Assembly: GCF_016901695.1 (NCBI RefSeq)
Contig: NZ_JACJKS010000004.1
Span: forward strand, 124,001-188,000
Reading direction: 5' to 3'
Origin: Mordavella massiliensis
GTDB lineage: Bacteria > Bacillota > Clostridia > Lachnospirales > Lachnospiraceae
Length of the DNA stretch: 64,000 bases
Under the pieces are notes generated by a model, which did not search any database, was not told the origin of the DNA, and was given only the letters and a program-made list of their open reading frames with translations. Below are positions 1 to 7,752 of the stretch, piece by piece (position 1 is the first letter of the stretch; the number at the start of each line of letters is the position of its first letter). The position numbers were made by a program, and so were the translations under genes.

Positions 1-1
1 G

Positions 2-673
2 ACCGGGATCGTACCGGAGAAGACGAAGCTTTCCTTCCTGGGCTTCGGCACCATGAACGGAAAGGACGGCAAGCCCTTTAAGACAAGAGAGGGCGGCGTC
101 ATGCGGCTGGAGAACCTGATCGCGGAGATCAATGAGGAAATGTACAAGAAGATCACGGACAACCGCACCGTCAGTGAGGACGAGGCAAAGGAGACGGCGA
201 AGACCGTGGGCATGTCCGCCATCAAATACGGGGATCTCTCCAACCAGGCGTCCAAGGACTATGTGTTCGATGTGGACCGGTTTACCTCCTTTGAGGGAAA
301 CACGGGGCCGTACATCCTCTATACGATCGTGCGCATCAAGTCTATCCTGAATAAATATACGGAGGCGGGCAATGCCCTGGAAGGCCTGCGGATCCGCGGA
401 GCCCACAGCGGGGAGGAGAAGGCGCTGATGCTGGAAGCGGCCAAGTACAACAGCGTGATGGAAAACGCCTACGAGGAGCTGGCGCCCCACAAGATCTGCG
501 CCTACATCTATGAGCTGGCAAACGCCTTCAACCGCTTCTACCATGAGACGAAGATCCTGGCAGAGGAAGATACGGATGTGCAGAAGAGTTACGTGGCGCT
601 CCTTGTCCTGACAAAGCAGATCCTGGAGAGCTGCATTGATGTGCTGGGCTTTGAGGCGCCGGAGAGGATGTAA
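2..673 (+). CDS. argS: Arginyl-tRNA synthetase, C-terminal part (5' end outside window)
   Basis: The reading frame is open from base 2 and ends at 673, so this is the last 223 codons of a longer gene. It matches the end of class I arginyl-tRNA synthetase: a stretch just after the catalytic domain (FKTREGG, then GDLSNQ and FDVDRFTSFEGNTGPYI), followed by the all-helical DALR anticodon-binding domain with the typical FNRFYHETKIL segment and an end close to PERM. The enzyme charges tRNA-Arg in the cytoplasm. An AlaX-like editing enzyme starts 5 bases downstream, so the two probably share a transcript. The family assignment is firm; the N-terminal catalytic motifs lie outside the window. Confidence 0.95.
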   Translation, partial: TGIVPEKTKLSFLGFGTMNGKDGKPFKTREGGVMRLENLIAEINEEMYKKITDNRTVSEDEAKETAKTVGMSAIKYGDLSNQASKDYVFDVDRFTSFEGNTGPYILYTIVRIKSILNKYTEAGNALEGLRIRGAHSGEEKALMLEAAKYNSVMENAYEELAPHKICAYIYELANAFNRFYHETKILAEEDTDVQKSYVALLVLTKQILESCIDVLGFEAPERM

Positions 674-677
674 GGAT

Positions 678-1868
678 ATGGAATTTACCGGAAGCGGGAA
701 AGAGACAGGCAAACTGTTTTATGAGGACAGCCACCTGCGGGAATTTGACGCGCAGGTGCTCTCCTGCACAGCGGATGGGGCCGCTTACCAGATCGTCCTG
801 GATCAGACGGCTTTTTTCCCGGAGGGCGGCGGTCAGTACGCGGATACCGGCTATCTGGACGGTGTGCGGGTGCTGGACGTACATGAGAAAAACGGCGTGG
901 TGCGCCATAAGACGGACGCCCCGCTTGAACCGGGATCCTGCGTGCACGGGCGCATCGACTGGGAGGAACGGTTTGAAAAGATGCAGCAGCATACCGGGGA
1001 GCATATCATCTCCGGCCTGGTGCACAGCCGCTTTGGATATAACAACGTGGGCTTCCACCTTGGGGCGGATTACTGCACCATGGATTTTGACGGCCCCATT
1101 TCCCCGGAGGAACTGCGCCGGATCGAGTGGGAGGCCAACCGGGCCGTGGCTGCGGACCTGGAGATCCGGGTGTCCTGCCCATCCAAAGCAGAGCTGGAGA
1201 AGCTGGAGTACCGGAGCAAGATCGAGATCGAGGGCCAGGTGCGTATCGTGACCGTGCCGGGCTATGATGTGTGCGCCTGCTGCGCGCCCCATGTGAAGCG
1301 GACCGGCGAGATCGGCCTGATCAAGCTCGTGAACCGGATGAACTACAAGGGCGGGGAGAGGATCACCATGCTCTGCGGGTTCCGCGCCCTGCGGGATTAT
1401 GAGACAAAGCTGACGAATGCGAAGGAGATCGGCGCGCTGCTGTGCGAGAAGGAGGACCGGATCGCGGAGGCGGTCCGCCGGCAGAAAGAGGAGCTGGAGC
1501 GTCAGAAGTATGAAAACGGACGGCTTCTGCAGCAGATCCTTGCATACCGGGCGAAGGAGACGCCTGTCGCAGACCCGGTGACGGTTGCCTTTGCAGAGGA
1601 TCTGACGGGAAGCGCGCCCCGGGAGTTCATGAACCTCCTCCTGGATCAGGGCGCGCCTGTGAGCGCCGTGTTCGCCGGAAGCGACGATGGCGGCTACCGG
1701 TATGTGATCGGGAGCAGGTCCCGTGACGTCCGTCCTCTCGGGAAAGAGCTGAATGCCAGGTTCCGGGGCCGGGGCGGCGGGAAGCCGGAGATGATCCAGG
1801 GAAGCCTGTCAGGGAAAATGGAAGAGATACGGGAGTGTCTGCAGAAGTTTGAGATGACAGACAAATAG
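678..1868 (+). CDS. AlaX-like alanyl-tRNA editing protein with DHHA1 tail
   Basis: A 396-residue free-standing relative of the alanyl-tRNA synthetase editing domain, expected to hydrolyse Ser- or Gly-mischarged tRNA-Ala in the cytoplasm. The zinc-binding signature is visible as HTGEH (H105, H109) and C201-x3-H205 within CCAPHVKRTGEIG. A coiled helical linker near residues 240-290 leads to a C-terminal DHHA1-type domain ending in a Gly-rich stretch (RGRGGGKPEM). The ATG at 678 was chosen because it lies just after the argS stop; the ATG at 636 would overlap argS and add 14 unrelated residues. A strong terminator follows, closing an argS-alaX unit. Length fits the long AlaX forms rather than the short, about 150-residue, ones. 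Confidence 0.88.
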   Translation: MEFTGSGKETGKLFYEDSHLREFDAQVLSCTADGAAYQIVLDQTAFFPEGGGQYADTGYLDGVRVLDVHEKNGVVRHKTDAPLEPGSCVHGRIDWEERFEKMQQHTGEHIISGLVHSRFGYNNVGFHLGADYCTMDFDGPISPEELRRIEWEANRAVAADLEIRVSCPSKAELEKLEYRSKIEIEGQVRIVTVPGYDVCACCAPHVKRTGEIGLIKLVNRMNYKGGERITMLCGFRALRDYETKLTNAKEIGALLCEKEDRIAEAVRRQKEELERQKYENGRLLQQILAYRAKETPVADPVTVAFAEDLTGSAPREFMNLLLDQGAPVSAVFAGSDDGGYRYVIGSRSRDVRPLGKELNARFRGRGGGKPEMIQGSLSGKMEEIRECLQKFEMTDK

Positions 1869-1871
1869 ATA

Positions 1872-1917
1872 AAAGCTGCGGGAATACAAACAGTTTGTTG
1901 TGTTCCCGCAGCTTTTT
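1872..1917. terminator. Intrinsic terminator after the AlaX-like gene
   Basis: Arms AAAGCTGCGGGAA (1872-1884) and TTCCCGCAGCTTT (1903-1915) pair perfectly and are followed by T residues. The AAA on the left arm also gives a U-run on the other strand, so it may serve the convergent small membrane-protein gene too. Confidence 0.9.
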
Positions 1918-1930
1918 TACATTGGATTTT

Positions 1931-2260
1931 TTATTCATCTATAAACCGGACGCGGATCAGATTTTCGAACTGTGCAGGGTCTGTCTCCATGATCCCTCCG
2001 GAGTACGTGACTTCGACAAGCCTTCCGATGTCGGCCGCATCTGCATTAGGCAAAGCCCGGCTGCCAATTGCGTAGCGTCCCCCGCGATCTGTATCTGTGA
2101 CAACGGCTCCCCCGCTGTCATAAATTTTTGTGATCCTTGCCTCAAACGTCTGCTCCTCTGCCCCGAACGGGGACTGCGTACCTAAAAACAGAAGAAGGAG
2201 GAAGAGGATCCCGACAAGAAGGAGCGTCCCGGTTTTCCCTCTCGGCCCGGTCCTGTTCAT
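1931..2260 (-). CDS. Small exported or membrane-anchored protein of unknown function
   Basis: The 109-residue product begins with a basic N-terminus and a hydrophobic segment at about residues 12-27 (GTLLLVGILFLLLLFLG), without a lipobox cysteine, so it is probably an uncleaved anchor or a signal peptide. The remaining 80 residues look like a small beta-rich domain with alternating charged and hydrophobic residues (FEARITKIY, LVEVTYSGGI), reminiscent of DUF3221-type small extracellular proteins, but I do not recognise a specific family. It starts 4 bases after the stop of the prolyl-tRNA editing gene on the same strand, so the two are probably cotranscribed. No function is proposed. Confidence 0.65.
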   Translation of the reverse strand: MNRTGPRGKTGTLLLVGILFLLLLFLGTQSPFGAEEQTFEARITKIYDSGGAVVTDTDRGGRYAIGSRALPNADAADIGRLVEVTYSGGIMETDPAQFENLIRVRFIDE

Positions 2261-2264
2261 AGCG

Positions 2265-2756
2265 CTACAGCCGGATCTTGATCACGTCCACATCCAGATC
2301 CCAGAGGAACTTGTCCAGATCCTTGTAGGAGAGGAATACCGTGGCCGTGTTCTCAAGGGGATGGATGCCGAGGCTCTTGCAGCGCGTCAGGTCCTTGTCG
2401 ATGAAGAACTCTACCGCGTGGTCCGCATCGTTCATGAGGCCGAAGGGGGATACGCTGCCCTGCTTGAGTCCCAGGTATTTCTCCAGGCGCTCCTCAGAGG
2501 CAAAGCTTAAATTGCCTGCGCCCAGCGTGCGGCTGAGGGCTTTGAGATCCACCGTCTTCCTCTCGTCGCAGGTGACGAGGAAGTGCCGCTTTCCTTTTGC
2601 GTCCCGCAGGAACAGGTTCTTGCACAGGGTTCCCTTCTGCGGCAGCCCGAGACGGTCCATGTCCTCCATTGTGTGGACGGGCTCGTGCTCCACGACTTCG
2701 TATTTAATGCCCAGCCTGTTCAGGGCATCGTAGACTCTCTGTTTCTGATCTTCCAT
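2265..2756 (-). CDS. YbaK/ProXp-ala-type prolyl-tRNA editing protein
   Basis: A 163-residue single-domain protein of the YbaK/INS family, expected to deacylate Ala-tRNA-Pro (ProXp-ala, formerly PrdX) in the cytoplasm. Family features include the opening YDALNRLGIKYEVVEHEPVHT, LCKNLFLRDAKGKRHFLVTCD, KTVDLKALS, and the substrate-pocket end GSVSPFGLMNDADHAVEFFID followed by HPLENTATVFL. The start at 2756 has a Shine-Dalgarno (AGGAGC) about 9 bases upstream; the frame stays open well upstream but that extension has no family similarity. A promoter (TTTACT, 17 bases, TATAAT) lies just upstream on the minus strand. It sits near the AlaX-like gene, giving two trans-editing enzymes within 2.1 kb. Confidence 0.88.
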   Translation of the reverse strand: MEDQKQRVYDALNRLGIKYEVVEHEPVHTMEDMDRLGLPQKGTLCKNLFLRDAKGKRHFLVTCDERKTVDLKALSRTLGAGNLSFASEERLEKYLGLKQGSVSPFGLMNDADHAVEFFIDKDLTRCKSLGIHPLENTATVFLSYKDLDKFLWDLDVDVIKIRL

Positions 2757-2790
2757 GATATATAAGCTCCTTTCGTGGGATGTTTCTCTT

Positions 2791-2819
2791 ATTATAGTGG
2801 GAAATGCCGGGAAAGTAAA
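2791..2819 (-). promoter_or_regulatory. Promoter of the prolyl-tRNA editing gene
   Basis: On the minus strand, TTTACT (2814-2819) and TATAAT (2791-2796) are 17 bases apart, about 35 bases upstream of the start codon. Confidence 0.6.
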
Positions 2820-2891
2820 GCAAAACGGCGGCGGTGCCGCGCGGATCATGTCAGGGAAAACGCGCTGGCGGGAGAGTTTATATTTTTTTAA

Positions 2892-2920
2892 TTGCAAGTT
2901 TTGCGTTTCGGAAGTAGAAT
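2892..2920 (+). promoter_or_regulatory. Promoter of the CPBP protease gene
   Basis: TTGCAA (2892-2897) and TAGAAT (2915-2920) with a 17-base spacer, 36 bases before the start codon. Confidence 0.6.
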
Positions 2921-2955
2921 AAGAAAAGAATTTCCGAAAGAGAGGCTTTTTATAT

Positions 2956-3948
2956 ATGAACAATCCATGGGAAGACCAGCAGCATGGAGGCGGCAATGAA
3001 AACGGCCCTCTGCGCATGCCGGAAGGAATGCCGACCGGGCCGGCGGTCCCGCCTGCAAAAAGGCGGGGGATCTGGTATGCCTGGAAGCCGCTGGTCATCA
3101 AATATGTGGTCAGTATCGCGGTGAGCATGCTTGCGGTGATGGGCTACACGTTCTACTACATATCGAAGCACGCGGGAGAAATGGCGGCTGCCATGCGCAG
3201 CCAGCAGGACATGCTGGAGTTCTCCCTGTCCATCTCCGAGAAGATGCTGCAGTACACAACGCAGCTTGAGGGCCTTTCCGCCCTGATCGTCATCCCCATT
3301 ATGCTGTATATGTTCCACGGGGACCGGATGTACGACAAGATGGCGGGCGTGGCCCAGAACCGGAAGGCCCCGCTTGTGAAGTACGCAGCGGTGATCGGGA
3401 TCGCGGCCGCCATGTGCGTGGGGCTCAACAATCTGATCCTGATCTCGGATATGGCGTCCTACAGCGCGGCGTTTGAACAGACGTCCGAGTCATTGTACAG
3501 CGCGCCTTTTGCAATGCAGATCCTCTGCCTGGGCGTTCTCGTTCCCATCTGCGAGGAGCTTGTGTTCCGGGGGCTCATGTTCCGGCGGATGAGAGGTGAG
3601 ATGAGCTTTCTGGGGGCGGCGTTCTACTCCAGCCTTGTCTTTGCCGTCCTGCACGGCAATATGGTGCAGATGCTGTACGCCTTCGCCACAGGCATGATGC
3701 TTGCCTATGTGTATGAAAAGTACGGGTCTGTCAGGGCGCCTGCCTCGGCCCACATCGTGATGAACCTGATCTCGGTGACAGCCACGCAGTTCGGGCTGTA
3801 CGGCTGGCTGCTGGCAGATAAGCTGCGGATCGGTGCGGTCACGGTCGTGTGCGCGGCCTTTGCGGCCACCATGTTCCTGCTGATCCAGCGCATCGACGAG
3901 AAGCCGGCGGCGCCGGGCGGCACGGATGAGACAAATGGAGCGGCATAA
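2956..3948 (+). CDS. CPBP-family intramembrane glutamic endopeptidase
   Basis: A 330-residue polytopic membrane protein of the CPBP (CAAX protease / bacteriocin-processing) family. After a polar Pro-rich N-terminal tail of about 35 residues come several membrane segments. The catalytic signature is EELVFR (E200, E201, R205), followed by the family's histidine motifs, FAVLHGN near residue 233 and SAHIVMN near 269. Relatives cleave membrane substrates or give self-immunity to bacteriocins; the substrate here cannot be told. It stands alone, with its own promoter upstream and a strong promoter for the next gene 45 bases downstream. Confidence 0.87.
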   Translation: MNNPWEDQQHGGGNENGPLRMPEGMPTGPAVPPAKRRGIWYAWKPLVIKYVVSIAVSMLAVMGYTFYYISKHAGEMAAAMRSQQDMLEFSLSISEKMLQYTTQLEGLSALIVIPIMLYMFHGDRMYDKMAGVAQNRKAPLVKYAAVIGIAAAMCVGLNNLILISDMASYSAAFEQTSESLYSAPFAMQILCLGVLVPICEELVFRGLMFRRMRGEMSFLGAAFYSSLVFAVLHGNMVQMLYAFATGMMLAYVYEKYGSVRAPASAHIVMNLISVTATQFGLYGWLLADKLRIGAVTVVCAAFAATMFLLIQRIDEKPAAPGGTDETNGAA

Positions 3949-3992
3949 AACGGGACGGACTTGTGAAAAGATTACGAATTTGTTAAAAAATG

Positions 3993-4021
3993 TTGCAAAA
4001 TCATGACAGCGTCACTATAAT
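3993..4021 (+). promoter_or_regulatory. Promoter of the first NlpC/P60 hydrolase gene
   Basis: TTGCAA (3993-3998) and a perfect TATAAT (4016-4021), spacer 17. The start codon is 71 bases further on, leaving an AU-rich 5' leader of about 60 bases. Confidence 0.75.
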
Positions 4022-4092
4022 GGTAGCTGTTGAGATTTATATATTTGTCAATCTGATAAAAGTAACTGACCGGAAAGGATGAAAGATACAGA

Positions 4093-5262
4093 ATGAAGAG
4101 AGTTGGAAGAGCAGTTCTTGTGGCAGCGCTGACCAGTTCCATGCTGGCGACCCCGGTATTTGCCGCGCCTGAGACAGACAGTCTTGAGAGCGGTAAGGCG
4201 GCGGCCCAGCGGGAGGCAGACTCCCTGCAGGAGCAGTTGACGGAGCTGATCACAAAGGCGGGAGAGCTGGAGGCGGATCTGATCGAGACCGGGGAGAAGA
4301 TCCTCGGTGCGCAGGAGGATCTGGAGAAGGCGCAGGAGAAGGCGGACGAGCAGTATGAGTCCATGAAGCTTCGGATCCGTTACATGTACGAGAACGGACA
4401 GACAGATGCGGTTGAGGCTCTGATCTCCTCCACGGACTTCTCTGATTTTATCAATAAAGCGGAGTACATCTCCAATGTGCATACGTATGACAGACAGCAG
4501 CTCAAAGCGCTGAAGGATACCGAGCAGGAGATCCAGGACCTGAAGACCACTCTCGAGGAGGAGCAGGACAGGCAGGAGGAGATGCAGGCCGCATACGAGG
4601 AACAGGAGGCGGAACTGAACGCGACTCTTATAGAAAAGCGGGCAGAGATCGCAGACTTTGACCAGCAGATCCAGGCGGCCGCAGAGGCTGCAGCACGGGC
4701 GGCACAGGCCCAGGAGCAGCAGGCAGGCGGCGGTGAGGACGGCCAGGCGGCCCAGACAGGCGGCAACGGCGGCCAGACCCAGACGGGAGGAACCGCGTCC
4801 ACGCCATCCGGCGGCACGTCCAACGGCGGCACATCTAATGGCGGAACGTCCAATGGCGGGACATCCGGCGGCTCTACCGGCGGCAGCACATCCGGCGGTT
4901 CCACAAACAGCGGGACATCCGCAGGCAACACATCTGTGGCGCAAACCATTGTGAACGCGGCCTATGGCCAGCTTGGCGTACCCTATGTGTACGGCGGTTC
5001 CACGCCGGGCGCAGGACTGGACTGTTCCGGACTTGTGCAGTACTGCCACAGCGTGGCCGGCATTTCCCTTCCCCGTACATCCTATGAGCAGGGCGGATGC
5101 GGCGTCGCAGTGAGCAATCCCCAGCCGGGCGATATCGTCTGCTACGGAAGCCATGTGGGCATCTACATCGGCGGCGGCCAGATGATCCACGCGCCCAAAC
5201 CGGGAGATGTGGTGAAGGTTGCGGCTGTGTACGGTTCACCCTGGTACAGACGGTGCTGGTAA
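4093..5262 (+). CDS. Secreted NlpC/P60 peptidoglycan endopeptidase with coiled-coil domain
   Basis: A 389-residue exported wall hydrolase of the PcsB/CwlO type. It has a signal peptide ending near PVFA-APE (residue 25) and a long charged coiled coil (about residues 28-200) rich in Glu, Gln and Lys. A Gly/Ser/Thr linker of tandem GGTSN-like units follows (about 205-278), then a C-terminal NlpC/P60 domain. The catalytic residues are C311 (DCSG), H354 (SHVGIY) and H366 (MIHAP). Such enzymes cut D-Glu/dipeptide bonds in the peptide stems, and the coiled coil often mediates FtsEX or autoinhibitory control. It is paralogous to the next gene. It is transcribed alone, between its own promoter and terminator. 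Confidence 0.92.
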   Translation: MKRVGRAVLVAALTSSMLATPVFAAPETDSLESGKAAAQREADSLQEQLTELITKAGELEADLIETGEKILGAQEDLEKAQEKADEQYESMKLRIRYMYENGQTDAVEALISSTDFSDFINKAEYISNVHTYDRQQLKALKDTEQEIQDLKTTLEEEQDRQEEMQAAYEEQEAELNATLIEKRAEIADFDQQIQAAAEAAARAAQAQEQQAGGGEDGQAAQTGGNGGQTQTGGTASTPSGGTSNGGTSNGGTSNGGTSGGSTGGSTSGGSTNSGTSAGNTSVAQTIVNAAYGQLGVPYVYGGSTPGAGLDCSGLVQYCHSVAGISLPRTSYEQGGCGVAVSNPQPGDIVCYGSHVGIYIGGGQMIHAPKPGDVVKVAAVYGSPWYRRCW

Positions 5263-5277
5263 GCAACATGAAGATCA

Positions 5278-5313
5278 AAAGAGGTTATCTGAAAGAGGAT
5301 AGCCTCTTTTTTT
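5278..5313 (+). terminator. Intrinsic terminator after the first NlpC/P60 gene
   Basis: AAAGAGGTTATC (5278-5289) pairs with GATAGCCTCTTT (5298-5309, one G-U), followed by a T-run. Confidence 0.88.
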
Positions 5314-5333
5314 GCGGTAATTTTTGGAAATTG

Positions 5334-5362
5334 TTGAATTGAATGAAAAAATGTAGTAAGAT
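5334..5362 (+). promoter_or_regulatory. Promoter of the second NlpC/P60 gene
   Basis: TTGAAT (5334-5339) and TAAGAT (5357-5362), spacer 17, giving a leader of about 80 bases. Confidence 0.6.
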
Positions 5363-5447
5363 GTATTTTGAATAAGTAGAATTCTGCGCCGTATCAGGCG
5401 GCGCGCAGGGATGAGGGTATAAATAATTTACAGACAGGTGGTAGGAA

Positions 5448-6605
5448 ATGAAGAAAAAAGTTGTACAGGCATGCATCACAGCCATGCTGATCAGCGGAAT
5501 GGCGGTCAGCCCTGTGTTTGCCACGCCGTCCGTGGATGATCTGCAGCAGGATAAGGCTGCGGCGGAGAATGAAGTGGCGTCGCTCCAGTCAGAGCTGACA
5601 ACGATCCTCGACAAGATCAGTACGCTGGAGACGGATCTCGCGGCAAAGCAGGAAGAGATCGACAAGGCGAATATTGACCTGGAGGAAGCCATCGTGCAGC
5701 AGGATGCCCAGTACCAGGATATGAAGAAGCGCATCCAGTACATGTACGAGGCGGGCGCAGGCAATGAACTTAAGCTGCTCCTCTCGGCAGACAGCTTCTC
5801 GGATCTGGTGAACAAGGCGGAGTACATAAAAAATGTTCACGACTATGACCGGGAGAAGCAGGAAGAGTACGCGGCTACGACAAAGAAGATAGAAGATCTG
5901 TCACAGACCCTGCAGGAGGAAGCCGAGTCTATGACGCAGATGCAGAGCCAGCTTCAGGAAGACAAGTCCTCCTTAAGTTCCGTGATCGAGGGCAAGCAGT
6001 CCCAGATCGCGCAGCTGGATGCAGATATCCAGGAGGCGGTGGCGGCCCAGCAGGCTGAGGAGGAAGCCCGCAGGCAGGCCCAGGAGGCGGCAGCGGCGGC
6101 AGCGGCAGCGGAAATAGAGCAGGCGCAGCAACAGCAGGCCCAGCAGCAACAGCAGCCAAGCCAGCCTTCCGATAACGGGAATGGCGGCAGCGCAGGCGGC
6201 GGGAACAGCGGCTCCGGAAGCAGCGGCGGCGGAAGCAGCTCCATCGTGCCCCCGCAGGGACAGGACGGATGGGCGGTTGTCGCGTACGCGCGGCAGTTCC
6301 TCGGGAATCCCTACGTATACGGCGGCAACAGCCTGACGAACGGGATCGACTGCTCCGGCTTTACCCAGCAGATCTACGCGGCCTTCGGCGTCAGCATTGG
6401 AAGAACCGATTCAGCCCAGGCCTATGCGGGCGTGGAAGTTCCGCTCTCCCAGGCCCAGGCGGGCGATCTGCTCGTCTACTACGGACATGTGGGCATCTAC
6501 AACGGAAGCGGCGGCATCATCCACGCGTCCTCCCCGGAGGTCGGGATCGTGGAGTGGGGCAACTGCCAGTACCGCGCGCTCCGCTGTGTGCGAAGGGTCC
6601 TGTAG
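5448..6605 (+). CDS. Secreted NlpC/P60 peptidoglycan endopeptidase, paralogue
   Basis: A 385-residue paralogue of the preceding gene with the same architecture: signal peptide (cleavage near SPVFA-TPS), coiled coil over about residues 27-225, low-complexity linker, catalytic domain. Here the linker is Gln-rich and then Gly/Ser-rich. The catalytic residues are C302 (DCSGF), H347 (GHVGIY) and H359 (IIHAS). The N-terminal halves of the two proteins align closely (QYxxMKxRIxYMYE, FSDxxNKAEYIxNVHxYDR), while linker and catalytic domains have diverged, so the duplication is old. Separate promoters and terminators suggest separate regulation. Confidence 0.92.
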   Translation: MKKKVVQACITAMLISGMAVSPVFATPSVDDLQQDKAAAENEVASLQSELTTILDKISTLETDLAAKQEEIDKANIDLEEAIVQQDAQYQDMKKRIQYMYEAGAGNELKLLLSADSFSDLVNKAEYIKNVHDYDREKQEEYAATTKKIEDLSQTLQEEAESMTQMQSQLQEDKSSLSSVIEGKQSQIAQLDADIQEAVAAQQAEEEARRQAQEAAAAAAAAEIEQAQQQQAQQQQQPSQPSDNGNGGSAGGGNSGSGSSGGGSSSIVPPQGQDGWAVVAYARQFLGNPYVYGGNSLTNGIDCSGFTQQIYAAFGVSIGRTDSAQAYAGVEVPLSQAQAGDLLVYYGHVGIYNGSGGIIHASSPEVGIVEWGNCQYRALRCVRRVL

Positions 6606-6635
6606 GGACGGCGATACAGACGAAAACAGAACAGG

Positions 6636-6666
6636 GGATCCGCGCATCCGGCGCGGATCCTTTTTT
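6636..6666 (+). terminator. Intrinsic terminator after the second NlpC/P60 gene
   Basis: GGATCCGCGC (6636-6645) pairs perfectly with GCGCGGATCC (6651-6660), then six T. A dispersed repeat element begins only 5 bases after it. Confidence 0.92.
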
Positions 6667-6670
6667 GTGC

Positions 6671-6730
6671 TGGCGACGAGCCAAAGTCCGGGCTTGCCCG
6701 GGACCCTGGCGACCGCTTACAATCCGGGAA
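6671..6730. repeat. Terminator-associated dispersed repeat, copy A
   Basis: A 60-base GC-rich element beginning TGGCGACGAGCCAAAGTCCG. It matches 41785-41844 at 55 of 60 positions. It contains the internal palindrome CCGGGC-TT-GCCCGG and a TGGCGAC motif near both ends. It lies between the terminator of the NlpC/P60 gene and the rpsB promoter. No open frame of its own is credible. Confidence 0.8.
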
Positions 6731-6756
6731 AACCGGGATAAAATGGAGGAAAATGC

Positions 6757-6785
6757 TTGCAACAGCGCGGCTTTTGTGATAAAAT
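6757..6785 (+). promoter_or_regulatory. Promoter of rpsB-tsf
   Basis: TTGCAA (6757-6762) and TAAAAT (6780-6785), spacer 17. It lies 121 bases before the rpsB start, leaving a leader of about 110 bases. Confidence 0.7.
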
Positions 6786-6817
6786 ACGAACGTTGCAAAA
6801 AAACACGCATATGTCTG

Positions 6818-6862
6818 CCCGCACCGGTGCCTAAGCTTTTGGAAAAAAGACGGTCATGCGGG
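6818..6862 (+). promoter_or_regulatory. Hairpin in the rpsB leader, possible autoregulatory site
   Basis: CCCGCA (6818-6823) pairs with TGCGGG (6857-6862), with further CCG/CGG pairing inside and an A-rich internal loop. There is no T-run, so it is not a terminator. Ribosomal protein S2 operons in other bacteria are autoregulated through leader structures; that this one works the same way is inference. Confidence 0.35.
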
Positions 6863-6906
6863 AAATGAAATGTGCGGAAGAAGAAAACCAAATGGAGGAA
6901 AGAAAC

Positions 6907-7665
6907 ATGAGTGTTATTTCAATGAAGCAGCTTTTAGAAGCAGGTGTTCACTTCGGACATCAGACAAGAAGATGGAACCCCAAGATGGCTCCCTACATCT
7001 ACACGGAGAGAAACGGCATCTACATCATCGACCTGCAGAAATCCGTGGGCAAAGTAGATGAGGCTTACCAGGCAGTATCCGATATCGCGGCTGACGGCGG
7101 CACGATCCTGTTCGTGGGAACAAAGAAGCAGGCACAGGACGCCATCAAGACAGAGGCAGAGCGCTGCGGCATGTTCTATGTAAATGAGAGATGGCTCGGC
7201 GGTATGCTGACCAACTTCAAGACCATCAAGAGCCGTGTGGCACGCCTGAAAGAGATCGAGGCCATGGCTGAGGATGGAACATTTGATGTGCTTCCGAAGA
7301 AGGAAGTGATCAAGCTGAAGAAGGAGTGGGAGAAGCTCGAGAAGAACCTTGGCGGTATCAAGGAGATGAAGAGACTTCCGGACGCCATCTTTATTGTAGA
7401 TCCGAAGAAGGAGAGAATCTGCGTGCAGGAGGCTCACACACTGGGAATCCCGCTCATCGGCATCGCTGATACAAACTGCGATCCGGAAGAGCTCGACTAT
7501 GTGATCCCGGGCAACGACGATGCGATCCGCGCTGTAAAACTGATCGTCTCCACGATGGCAGACGCCGTGATCGAGGCAAACCAGGGCGCAGCAGAGTACA
7601 CAGACGAGTACGCTGAGGGCGAAGAGGTGTACGAGGAGGAAGTGCAGGAGGACGTTGAGGCTTAA
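6907..7665 (+). CDS. rpsB: 30S ribosomal protein S2
   Basis: A 252-residue ribosomal protein uS2, recognised from the opening [27 protein letters not shown] and from [39 protein letters not shown] and the C-terminal [11 protein letters not shown]...[10 protein letters not shown]. It binds late in 30S assembly near the neck of the subunit. The start at 6907 has GGAGGAAAG upstream; an in-frame ATG at 6856 would add 17 residues with no family match. The C-terminus ends in a Glu/Tyr-rich tail, common in clostridial S2. The gene precedes tsf, the usual bacterial order. Confidence 0.97.
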   Translation: MSVISMKQLLEAGVHFGHQTRRWNPKMAPYIYTERNGIYIIDLQKSVGKVDEAYQAVSDIAADGGTILFVGTKKQAQDAIKTEAERCGMFYVNERWLGGMLTNFKTIKSRVARLKEIEAMAEDGTFDVLPKKEVIKLKKEWEKLEKNLGGIKEMKRLPDAIFIVDPKKERICVQEAHTLGIPLIGIADTNCDPEELDYVIPGNDDAIRAVKLIVSTMADAVIEANQGAAEYTDEYAEGEEVYEEEVQEDVEA

Positions 7666-7752
7666 TCCGCCTGCGGGACAGAAGTTTCATTACTGATATA
7701 GAACAATGACTCGGGACGGCCTGCGGGCCTCCCGGATATGGAGGAAATAAAA

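Noticed and set aside
4800-4925. Short GC-rich direct repeats that could suggest a CRISPR or satellite.
   Set aside because: They encode the Gly/Thr/Ser linker of the NlpC/P60 protein in frame; the unit is 15 bases, with no spacers.
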